This document shows positions 34,265 through 44,479 of a DNA stretch of 64,000 nucleotides, piece after piece; position 1 is the stretch's first letter; each line of letters begins with the position of its first letter. The stretch spans positions 434,001 through 498,000 of the forward strand of contig JAPTOF010000014.1 in the NCBI GenBank assembly GCA_028554755.1, in the 5' to 3' direction. This stretch comes from Cordia subcordata (taxonomy: Eukaryota > Streptophyta > Magnoliopsida > Boraginales > Cordiaceae). Below the pieces are notes generated by a model. The model made no database searches and was not told the origin of the DNA. It worked only from the letters and a program-made list of their open reading frames with translations. Both the position numbers and the translations under genes were made by a program.

Positions 34265-34966
34265 CTAAAGGTATCTCAACTTCTCACTCATAAGTTGCAC
34301 ACTCTTAATCACTCTTTCCAAGCACTCACCCAGAGATTTGGTGTCTAGCTTCAAACTCTCTAGTTGCTTTTGGTTAGATTGGGTGAGGGATAGGAGATAG
34401 TCAAACTTTTTCCTTTTTTGAAGAAGGCCTAAAGAAGAGGGCTCAATCGAGCGGAAATGGTGGACCTTTTGATTGGTAACATTATAGGCACAACCATTAT
34501 AATACTCAGACGAAGGGTGGGTGGGAAAAGATGGTGTAAAGGATAGACTCTCAAAGCATGGATATGAACCAAATAAAGAGTCATCTTGACCGCAATATGA
34601 AAATGCATGATGTTGCTCCCTAGAATCATGATAATAGGATGAAGATGCATGCATGGGCAAATGATTGCTAGAGGCATTGAGCGTTACATGCAATCAAAAA
34701 TAAAGGTGGAAAATAGGGCAAATATTGGAATCATGAGCACGGTTTCCACATAGATTGCAATAACAAGAATATGCATCCTTGTAGTCATAATTACTAAATG
34801 GAGATGTATGAGATGATGCATGACTATAAAGGTCATTGTTGGTACTATCCCTAGGTTGGGGATTGTCATAAGGGCAAAAGAAAGTTTGATGCATACAACT
34901 TCCATAATGCGACAAGAATTGGGAACATGTTTGGGTTATGGGAAAGAGGATACAAGTGACCACCAT
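34265..34966 (-). pseudogene. E3 zinc-knuckle ORF, gag-like, interrupted by one stop
   Basis: One frame is broken by a single TGA at 34,694-34,696. The upstream part (34,694-34,966) carries CNLCGNRAHDSNIC, a C-x2-C-x4-H-x4-C zinc knuckle. The downstream part (34,265-34,693) has a Ser/His/Tyr-rich stretch (ASSSYYHDSREQHHAF, SFPTHPSSEYYNGCAY) and ends in a Leu-heptad-like segment (LLSLTQSNQKQLESLKLD) that could form a coiled coil. E2 has the same two segments split by a frameshift. By analogy with gag nucleocapsid it may have bound element RNA. That is inference. Confidence 0.6.
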
Positions 34967-35143
34967 GATGCATTAGAATCATTCATGATTAATTGACACA
35001 AGTAAACCTCTTCATAATGCCTAACAATATTTTTTTTTGAAATTTTCTTTTATTAATCAAAATAAAAAAAATGAAAAGAAAAGATAAAACAATATGCAAC
35101 AAGCTAAGACACACAAAAACAGAGAAACCAAACAACTGTTGCC

Positions 35144-35161
35144 TCCCTGGCAACAGTGCCA
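35144..35161 (-). other. Primer binding site of E3 (tRNA-Asp-like)
   Basis: On the minus strand TGGCACTGTTGCCAGGGA follows the 5' LTR, matching 15 of 18 bases of the Athila-type tRNA-Asp site. Confidence 0.7.
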
Positions 35162-35167
35162 AAAACT

Positions 35168-35395
35168 TGATACGCTATTTGTGCATGAGCCTCAATAGCC
35201 CGCAAAGTGCACGGGTTGCATGAAGCACAGTGTGTGCGAGTGCGGGGTTGAATCCATGGGAAAGCCTAACATGTGTGGTGTCTTAAGCTAATTGCGTTCT
35301 AAAGAGCTACGTGTTGGGGTCCTAACTACAATCTTTTTGGTATTTTTGGTTTGAAGGAAGCTTAGGAAAGATAAATCTATGCTACAGGCAAGAAA

Positions 35396-35427
<32 letters not shown>

Positions 35428-37170
35428 ATAGGGAATCAAGTGATCGGGATGCTAACATGTGGAAATGGGGAACATGGTGATTACGACTTGCAAATGGGTG
35501 ATTACTACTTCTTGTTAGGGTTGCTTGATAGATTAAACTTGGTTGCTTTAGACTAGTCTCCTAATTAACCTACTAATTACACCCTAAGCCTCAGTGCATA
35601 TCCGTTCCTAGGCGTCGATCCCTAGAGCAACGACATATGGTTATGATTTAGGGCCATAGGGCTAGCTAATTAGGGTTCTAGGTGAGTTAGATCGATCTAA
35701 CATCAGCGTCTAAACCATTGGCCAGATTTAAAGCCAAGACCTAGTCCGTCTAAGGTTGACTAACTTACCCTAAAACCCATTAGCTGGATTTAAAGCTAAG
35801 GGAGACTCGACCTAGGCTAGCCATTAGTCTTGCACCACCGATCATCATCACAATAGAAGGTATTAACATTTAAGCGCAAAGCAAACACATCTAGGGTATG
35901 GCGTTCAAGAATATTTTGGAGTATTCTACTACTAAGCACATAGACATAGATTACACCAATTTAAGCAATAGCACCTAACATGTAAGCAATAGAAGCTATT
36001 TACGCTATTAAGTATGCTAACACACACGTAGACATGTATATAGTCATACTCACTTCATGTAATCACCACACAAACACATAGACATGCTAGCATAATGATT
36101 TAAAGATGTTTAGTAGCATAATAGACCTCAATATATGTATGCAACGTCATTAATGCATTTCAACAAACACATAGACATGTATGTAAAATGGCCTTTGATA
36201 CCATAAGCACAAAGCAGATTTATATAAATCTATCAAGTACCCATTACAAAAGAGTAGTAATCAATCCATAAATACAAGAATAATCACCCTACGTAGCTCT
36301 AACCAAACATAGTTAGACTTAGGATAAAAGAGAGATACCCTTCTATCCATAGCCAAGCTTTACAATCCATGAGTTATGCCCAAATCCTAGTGTTTGATCC
36401 TCTTGGATCCTTGTTTTTAAGTGTTAAATGTGTTTAGAAGTGAGGGTGTGAGGTGGTTTTAGCTAGATTTTGGGTTTATGGAAATGGACGTGTGAATTGG
36501 TTAGTGTTTCCTCTCAAAAGTTGCTAAAAAATAGTTTAAATAGAACTATTAATGCGCCGGGCTAGGGGACGAACTGATCGATCGGCTTTGGGGCTAAGCC
36601 AACCGACCTAAATTGGCCCAGATTCTGATTTGGCTAGTCAACTGGCCTTGAAAGGAGATCGACCGGTCTTAACAATAAAATGTTTATATGTTGCTCATTT
36701 TGGCTCCGATTTGCGCACCATTTTATCTATGGCTTCATACTGCTTTGAGGGATCTCTCAAGCCATTGTTTGTACCCTAAAACATGTCTAAACATTGTCCA
36801 TGTCCTTCTTTGGTTGCAAGCTCTGAATTTCCTCTTGTTGCGCTCAGTTTCGCTTCGGTACCTCTTTCTTTCGCCTGACCACTTCTAAATGCATCTTTCA
36901 AGCCTTGTTTAAGTTCCAAATAGTTTTGGATTTAATCCACATCCCAAATACCACCAATCAAAGTCCAATCATCTCTTCAAATCTCACCTAAAATAAGCAA
37001 CAAATGCGCATTAGTGTAGCATTTAAGTTTTAACCACAACTATGAATATATAAACCCTAATATGCACAAGTATGACCTAAATGCTATACTAATACACCAA
37101 ATGAAGAACAAAACACCTCAAAACAAGTATATACATGCAATGTGTAATCACACACAAAACTAGCACATCA
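35168..37170 (-). repeat. 5' LTR of E3 (type A1, 2,003 bp)
   Basis: On the minus strand it starts TGATGTGCTAG at 37,170 and ends GCGTATCA at 35,168. It contains the GACCGGY cluster near 36,560-36,670, a TTTAAA-type TATA box and a (GT)n run near 35,405-35,427. Confidence 0.85.
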
Positions 37171-37175
37171 ACTAG

Positions 37176-37742
37176 TTTTTTAAATAGGCTTTGCAATCTT
37201 AGAAAACTATATCTAAGGGGACTAAAATTGTCCTGAAGATTCTATGAATGAGATTAAAATAGGTTTAAGATGAAAAATTAAAATGAAAAATAAGAAGAGG
37301 AAAAGTCAAGATAAGAAATTAGAAAATCAAGATAAAAATCAAGATGAAAAATTAAGGTAAATGATCAAGACAAAAGATCATGATTAGGAAACGTTTGAGC
37401 TCTAGAAAGCAGCTTCAAGGATATACAAAAATAAGAGCGAAAGAACAAACTGAACCGGTATCCCTCATGACTCTGCATCTCCAGCCTTATGTCTTCTTTT
37501 GCTCTTGTCTTTGTAAAGCTATCTTGATCTTCATCTTCTGGATTCATCCTCTCTTAAGATCACAAGAATCTAATACAATCTTTCTATGAGCTTTCATAAG
37601 ATAAATACTTTACAAAAGCATAGCTTATCACATCAAATATCCAATCAATAATCCATTCAATTCAATTATTATGAATCATAGAATATTACTTATTTTCATC
37701 ATCAAAACATCAAAAATGATTATATCAAACCATATAATGCTA
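37176..37742 (-). repeat. Copia-type LTR, proximal part
   Basis: It resumes after the E3 target duplication. The right end gctaaca reads TGTTAGC on the minus strand, a normal LTR start, followed by a gatgttttgatgatg stretch typical of Copia LTRs. No internal region follows at 37,743, so this is probably a solo LTR. Confidence 0.5.
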
Positions 37743-38715
37743 ACAACTTAACAAATTACTTTTATCCTATGTTTGAATTTATGACAAAAAGGAAGAGAAG
37801 GAGATTTGTATGTGTTTGGAATAAATGAATTCTTTAAAGTTTTGTGGAATTCATTTAGAAAATCAGTTAGTTATGTACAAAAGTGTTATTTTAAAATGTG
37901 GAATTCAATTAGAATTTCAAGTGTTTATACTAAAATTTTGCAAACTCTTGGCGAGACAAGACCGAAGCGTGGACGAGAGGAAGGGTAATTTGATTCAAAG
38001 AGATCTTATAGACATGGTGTAATCAGAGCTATTGATGAAATTTGAAATTAAAATACTAACAGAATGAAAAGAGCAGAGAGCTTATAATTTGGCCAAATTA
38101 GAACAAATATGTAGATCAACAAAATACCAACAACTAAGGGAGGAGTTGAGATCTTCTAGTAGGGGGATAATTCGAGCGAAACTAAACCAAATTGAACTAG
38201 AACCGAAATAATCACAAATAGAAATTTCAAAATTTTAATAATCAAAATTGAACCGAATAAGATAGATAACTAAAACTATGGAACCGATTTTCTTGGTTCA
38301 ATTCCAATTATTAACCAATTTAGTAAAAACAAATGATAAGGGATCGAGCAATGTCCTTTCTCCAACCTAATCCGAACCGACCAAGGCAATAATTGTGCAA
38401 GCACGTGCAACACCCCGACAAGCGGAGCTTGATGTACTCTCAGTATGAACCCAGTACAATGCACATATTCTAACAAGCCACGTGTCCTAGGGAATGTTTT
38501 ATAAATAGTCCATTAGCATACAAAACAAGATAAGTCTCATTTTACTCTAATTAGCAACCTATCCATTCTAAATATTCCCTCATTGAAACCCAACAGACTT
38601 AAGCATTGGAGAGCTTTTAGGTAGCACCATACCGGTGTGTAGCTCTATTTGTTTTACAAGAATTTTGTTGGGGAAGAAGACCTTCATCTTTGTCCAATAT
38701 CTTGTTAGGTTAGAT
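37743..38715. other. Unassigned region upstream of the Tat element
   Basis: No supported gene. The part nearest 38,700 probably includes the 5' LTR of the Tat element, because a primer binding site follows. The start of that LTR could not be fixed. An AT-rich stretch with repeated aaccgaa and ttcaaaatt motifs lies at 38,170-38,340. Confidence 0.4.
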
Positions 38716-38733
38716 TGGCGCCATGTATGGGAA
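38716..38733 (+). other. Primer binding site of the Tat element
   Basis: TGGCGCCATGTATGGGAA follows gttaga, close to the TGGCGCCGTCTGTGGGAA motif conserved after 5' LTRs of Tat-type elements. Confidence 0.65.
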
Positions 38734-39229
38734 CTAAGGTTTGAAGCCATTGAGTAAACATGGCACGAACGACAACCAGGTGGCCAGAGATCCTTCCCCG
38801 ATGAATAATGAAGTAAAAGGCTGAGAAGAAGTTGGTCCTAAGCAAAATGCCTTAACTAGTCAACCACGTAAGCCTTCACATGAATCATTCACTTTCATTC
38901 TGACTTCTTCAAAGCAAATAACTCACCAATCTGCATATTAGTATGCTCACAACCTCAACTAACCACTTTGACAAACATGCTTGCTAACATCTAAAACATG
39001 GTTAACCAATCTTTAATACACATGGACAACTACCTCCAAACCTATCCAACTTCACCTTCCAAAATTAAACACAATATCCAAATCTAAAGATACCCATAAA
39101 TACCTGGCACTAAAGGCACAACCAAAATGGTGAAAACCATGAGAAGTCGTTCTGTAAAGGAGATACTAAAGCCAAAGGTCTCATAACGGCCATAGTCGAC
39201 ACCTAGATCATCCCAAGACTAAACCCCTT

Positions 39230-40200
39230 ACAAGTTATCAACGTTGAAGAGTTCATCAACAATCCATTGTCCAAAGAGATCATCAAAGAACGAGTCCCGA
39301 GGGACTTTATCATACCGAAACTATCATACTATGATGGAACAAGAGATCCAACCAACCATATTTTGATTTTGAATCACAAAATACTTTTCCACAATGTAAC
39401 AGATGCTAGCTGATGCAAAGCCTTCCCTACTACACTGATAGGAACAGCACAATCCTGGTATGACAAGTTACCTAAACATTCCATTACTTCATTTAAATAG
39501 TTTGCCACTAGTTTCTTGAATACATTTGCTAGTGGGAAGATAACTTTCCGATCGTTGGCCATGTTGATCGAGATGCAACAGAGGAAGGACAAAACATTGT
39601 GTGATTTCATTTGGAGATCCAATAACGCAGCCCTAAAAGTCCTCGATTTGGCAAATTCCATAACCATGGAAGCTTTCATACATGGCATGCAAAATGATTA
39701 ACTTTTCAGCTCATTGACAAGGAAAAAGCCAACTTCTTTGATTGACCTAATGGCCAGGATAGAAAAGTATATCTTGGATGAAGATTTGATTTTGGCAAAA
39801 AGGGAATGAGAAAAAGAGCTCGAGATGGAACACGTTATAGCCAAGCAAAAGCAAAAACAGCGAAAAGACCATTTGGGTCGAACAGATGCAAAGCACAAAA
39901 AAGAGAATACAGAACGTTTCGAGAGACAATTTGATATGCATACCCTACTTAATACCTTTTGAATAGAAATCTTGGCTGCATTAAAGAAAGAAAGAGATGT
40001 TAAGTGGCCTGAGAAGTTGAGTAGCAATCCCGACAAGAGAGACAAAAGCAAATAATGCCAGTTCCATAGAGATCATAGCCATGTTACAAAAGAATGTTAG
40101 AATTTGAAAGATGAGATTGAAGCCTTGGTAAGAAATGGGAGACTTGCCCAATTTGTAATTAAACAATAGAAGAATAAGGAAAATAAAAGCCATCATGGCC
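39230..40200 (+). pseudogene. Tat gag remnant
   Basis: Readable in pieces: a capsid-like segment (SWYDKLPKHSI; FASGKITFRSLAMLIEM near 39,516-39,700) with in-frame stops, a charged Lys/Glu-rich stretch (39,740-39,960), and CQFHRDHSHVTKEC at 40,056-40,097 followed directly by a stop. The last is the C-x3-H-x2-H-x-H/T-x4-C type motif at the end of Tat gag, here followed by LKDEIEALVRNGRLAQFV. It would have formed the capsid and bound RNA. It is not functional. Confidence 0.65.
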
Positions 40201-40324
40201 CGAGGAGATATAGAAAGGTATTAGGGACTATTGACATGATATTAGGAGGCCTCGCAGTGGGGAAGTAATTGTTGTAGAAAGGAAATTGCCTGTCCGATCA
40301 CTTTAAGAAGCCTCGACAAACAAG

Positions 40325-40537
40325 ATGCCCTTCACTAGTAGGGACCTTGTTCGAATACTGGTGAACCATGATGACTTACGGATAATCAGTGTCATTTTAG
40401 TAAACAATATGATGAGGAGGATGTTAGTCAACCCAGGGAGCACAATTGATGTACTATACTACGAAGCATTCAAGAAATTGAATCTCGATAAATCGAAGAT
40501 TGTACCTTTGAAGAATAAATTGATGGTTTCCTGGTGA
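40325..40537 (+). pseudogene. Tat aspartic protease remnant
   Basis: The 70-codon open stretch contains HDDLRIISVILVNNMMRRML followed by VNPGSTIDVLYYEAFKKLNL. The usual catalytic V-D-x-G-S is changed to VNPGS, so the catalytic Asp is lost. The position between gag and RT is as expected. Confidence 0.65.
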
Positions 40538-41079
40538 CAATGTATGGGCCAAAGGTTCAATAAGCCCACCTCTCAGCATCGGGCATGGGAGTAGGTATGT
40601 GATCTCATAGCAGACTTTACAGTGGGTGATTGCCCGACGACTCTTATTGGGATCATCGGTCACGTAACACTAAATAAGCTTGGGCCAATAGTATTGACAT
40701 ACCATCAGATGATAAAGTCTCCAACAAAGGATGAAATGATCATTGTATAGGGAAACTAGCACGTGCAAGGGCATGCTATGTAGCTTCTTTAAAACCTAAG
40801 AATAGAAAGCAGAAGATCAAGAATATGATTATGGAAGTTTCAAGAAGAAAAGATGACTTAACAATGGGTAGCCCAGTAGAGGATCTAATTATGATGGAAC
40901 TTGAGGCCCTGGAGTATAAAGCCCTTATCGGTTCAAAACTTGTTGACGATCTTTGCAAAGTTATTATTGATTTTTGATTCAAAAGTACAAATATCTTTTC
41001 TTGGAGTCCGATTAGCATGATAAGAATAGACCTAGTCACCATTTATCACTTGAACATTGATCCAAAATATAGCTCATAA

Positions 41080-41960
41080 GGCAAAATGCCGATCATTTGG
41101 AGCCAAAAGAATAAGGCTATTCATGAAGAAGTGGAAAAACTACTAAAATCAAGCCATATTAAAGAAATAAAATACCCAATATGGGTGTCTTACGCAGTGT
41201 TGGTAAAAAAATCAAACAGGACATGGAGGCTATGCCTAAACTTTAACGACCTAAACAAAGCATGTCTAAAGGAGAGCTTTCTGCTATCATGAATTGACTA
41301 ACTAGTAGACTTCAAGATGTTCTCTTTTATGGATGCTTTTTCAGGTAATAACCAGATCAAGATGGCTCTTGTTGATCAAAAGCATACTTTTCTCATCACA
41401 GATCAAGAACTTTACTATTATAGGGTTACGCCTTTCGGACTCAAGAATGAAAGAACGACATATCAGCGAATGGTAAACATGGCTTTCAAGGACTAGATAA
41501 GCATAACATGGAGTATATATTGATGATATGCTCGTAAAGAGCAAAAAAACAAAGCACTATGTGCCTAACCTAGATGAAGCTTTACAAGTAATGAGAAAGT
41601 TTGGAATAAAGCCAGATTCAAAAAAATATGCCTTTAGTGTACACACTACGATAAGTTTCTAGGCTTCATGGTGTCCTATAGGGGCATTGTGGTGAATCTA
41701 TTAAAAGATCAAGGCCATACTTGATATGGAGCCTTTAAAAACGATAAGAGAAGTACAGTCACTGATTGGAAAAGTTGTAGCCCTAAGCAAATTCTTGTCA
41801 CAATCCGCTGACTGATATGCTCTGTTCTTCAAAATCTTGTGAAATCCAAAAGATTTCAAATGGACATCAGAATGCCAAGAAGCCTTCGATGAACTGAAAC
41901 AATATCATTTTGAATCACATGTGCTTAGCTGACTAGAGAATAGAGAAACTCTCTTACTCT
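41080..41960 (+). pseudogene. Tat reverse transcriptase remnant
   Basis: The pieces include HIKEIKYPIWVSYAVLVKK and WRLCLNFNDLNKAC (41,086-41,292), TPFGLKN near 41,428 and YIDDMLVKS near 41,515, the YxDD catalytic motif. Stops and frameshifts separate these pieces, so no continuous domain exists. Confidence 0.7.
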
Positions 41961-42600
41961 ACTTGTTAAGTTCTAAAGTATTGGTGCAATTGTACAAAAA
42001 GATGAAGGAATTAGAGGCTAGTGTATTATGTGAGCAGAATCTTGAAGGGTGTAGAGCTGAGATACAACAATCTGGAACAAATAGCTTTGGCTCTAATCAT
42101 AGCAGCCAGGAAATTAAAACCATACTTTTAGTCACACTCGATCAAAGTGATGACTAAGCAACCATTAAGATAAGTCCTACATGAATCAAAAGTATCAGGA
42201 TGATTATTGAAATGGCAATTGAGTTAAGGCAATATGAGATCGCTTATCACCCCTAAACAATGATCAAAGCACAAGCTTTAGTAGATTTTGTGATCGAGTA
42301 TACACAAGCAAGAGAGGAAACATCAAAACAATGGTAATCCATGTTGACAATGCATTAAGTAAGGTAGGATCGGGTACAGGAGTTGTTATCAAGAGTCCCG
42401 ATGGATGTAAATGGCGATATGCCATCAAGTTTGAATTTTATATAGCAAAGAATAAAGTAGAACATGAAGCACTGTTTACAGGACTAAAGTTGCTGAGAAA
42501 CATAGGGGCATCATCAATTAAGGCACTGACAAACTCCCAGTTAGTGAAAAGGCAAGTTATCGGGACTATGAAGCGAAGAGAGAAAAAATGAAAGCATCTA
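41960..42600 (+). pseudogene. Tat RNase H and archaeal-type RNase H remnant
   Basis: After a poorly preserved first RNase H, the frame at 42,331-42,591 reads HVDNALSKVGSGTGVVIKSP, then NKVEHEALFTGLKLLRNIGA and NSQLVKRQVIG. This matches the second RNase H carried by Tat elements (D...E...D pattern, with the third Asp changed to Asn in TNSQL). Confidence 0.65.
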
Positions 42601-42889
42601 TGAAACGAGTAAAAGAAGTCATAACCAGCTTCAATTCATTTGTCATTGATTAGATACCAAGGAGTGAAAATGAGAAAGTTGATGCATTGTTAAAGTTAGC
42701 TGCTACCATCAGAGAAAGAGAAGTTATCAGCATCAATCGGGTACAAGAACCTCAGTTCATATATCGATTATCAACATAACTAACAAGAAAGATTGGCAAT
42801 AGTCTCTCGTATAGTGTTTTTAGAATGGTAGTCTACTTGAAGACCCTCGAAAGGCTTAAAGGGTCATTTCCTGATCCATAAAGCTAGTT

Positions 42890-43590
42890 ATATAGGCAAA
42901 CTATTGGGTGGCCATTTACTCAAATGCGTGAGTCAGAAGGAAATTACATAATTAGAGAAATGCACGAGGGAATGCGTAACCATGTAAGAATAAGATCAAT
43001 GGTTCAGAGAGCCATACACTAGGATACTACTAGCTAACAATCCTTAAAGAAACAAAAGAGGTTGTAACCTAGTCTAATAGATGCCAATAGAATGCGAACA
43101 TCTAACACCAGCTGACAACTCTTTTGGCATACATAACAAAACCTTGGCCAAAGTTCACTCAGTAGGGACTCAGCATCATAGGTTCAATGCCTATAGGGAA
43201 AGGACATAAATTTTGCTTTTGTGGTAGTAGATTATTTTACTAAACGGGTGGAGGCAAAAGCCATCCCGATGATAAGTACTTTGATGAAGAAGAGAACAAT
43301 GATGTGATGAGGATCGAGATGGAGTTATTGGATGAAATAAAAGAGGACGCCAGGATCAAATCTGAAGCAACGAAGGAAGCATTATGCTTAACAAATAGAG
43401 TTGAGCCAAAGAAAATTGGCCTAGGAGACTTAGTCCTATGGAAGCATCAATTTTCCAAAGGAAACTTTTTAAAGGTTGATGGAAATTAGGAAGGCCTTAT
43501 CGGGTAATCAAGGTCATTAGACCCGAAACTTTCAAGTTGGTAAGAGCCGATTGAAAAGAGGTCTTAAATGCTTGGAATGAAGAGCATTAG
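42890..43590 (+). pseudogene. Tat integrase remnant
   Basis: The pieces are NYIIREMHEGM near 42,945 (N-terminal zinc region), VVDYFTKRVEAKAIP near 43,224 (catalytic core) and LDEIKEDARIKSEATKEA with LGDLVLWKHQF near 43,325-43,460 (C-terminal region). Much of the core between the last two is missing. Confidence 0.65.
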
Positions 43591-43620
43591 AGGAAGTATG
43601 TATGGTAAAGGACAATCCAA

Positions 43621-44479
43621 GGGTTGTACCTTGCAAATACTACAAATTATCAATGAAAAGTGACTGTTAAGACAATATGTGATATTACACTTTTCTGTTG
43701 GCAATTAATTATTTTCGTTGTACTAGTATCTCGCTTTTAATACCACAACGATCAAACATACTATGAATTGATATCTTAAAATTTTGAAAATCATTACTAA
43801 GGATTGCCTTCTTAATATGACGTGCATGACAACTATCAGCTAAAGGATTGAAACTTCCCGATGAAACATTCACTTTAAGGGACTAGGATCTCCCGACAAA
43901 AAGAAGGGCTAAAATGCTCAATGGGCAAACCCTAAAAACAAAATTAAGTCGTGGGAATAAGACTTCAAGAAACTGTTCACACAGCAGAATCTCAACTCAA
44001 CCATCTACCTTGACAGCGATTTTCCTGACAAAGAAACAGAGAGCTTAAAAACACGAATACAAACAAATTAAGTGTAATGAAATTGAGAGAATCCCCATTC
44101 TCTCTCTTTGCAAGAATCGCTTACTCTCAGGCAAAACAAAAGAGCTCTAAAATAAATAAAAGGTTATACCTCTGTATTACGCATTTATGAATTTTCTATA
44201 AGTCGTGCTTATGCAGTGAAAACTTTAGTTCCTCCCTGTATGCACGTTCATAGGAAGATGGAGAAGGATTTTTTTCTATGGTGTGTGATTTTGCTTTTCT
44301 TTTTATTTGAAAGAAAGAAAAACTAGCTTTTTTTCTATATATAAAGAGAATAATAAAGACATAATATGTAAGTACATTTTTGTCTTCAAGATATCTAATA
44401 TCTTCAAAAAGAGAGAAAAAGGAAGATCTAATACCTTCTATCTTTCTTTTATTATAGTGAATGGCAAACAAGCTCTAAA
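43621..44479. other. Unassigned region after the Tat integrase
   Basis: No supported gene. It may hold the 3' end of the Tat element, but I could not pair it with an upstream LTR. The boundary with the Copia LTR is uncertain. Confidence 0.35.

Larger units (their letters stand above)
29340..37170 (-). mobile_element. Element E3, complete non-autonomous LTR retrotransposon
   Basis: The LTRs are 35,168-37,170 (5') and 29,340-31,521 (3'), with a 3,646-bp internal region. The target duplication is GCTAG (29,335-29,339) and ACTAG (37,171-37,175), differing by one G/A change. The primer binding site is at 35,144-35,161 and the polypurine tract at 31,522-31,541. It is the best-preserved member of the family also represented by E1 and E2. 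It has a zinc-knuckle ORF and a 299-codon acidic ORF but no pol motifs. The 3' LTR carries a Harbinger-like MITE. Confidence 0.85.
38716..43620 (+). mobile_element. Tat-lineage Ty3/gypsy retrotransposon, decayed
   Basis: In order it has a primer binding site, gag, protease, RT, RNase H, a second archaeal-type RNase H and integrase, the order typical of the Tat (Ogre/Retand) lineage. All domains are broken by stops and small deletions, and the integrase is heavily shortened. LTR ends were not identified. Confidence 0.75.
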
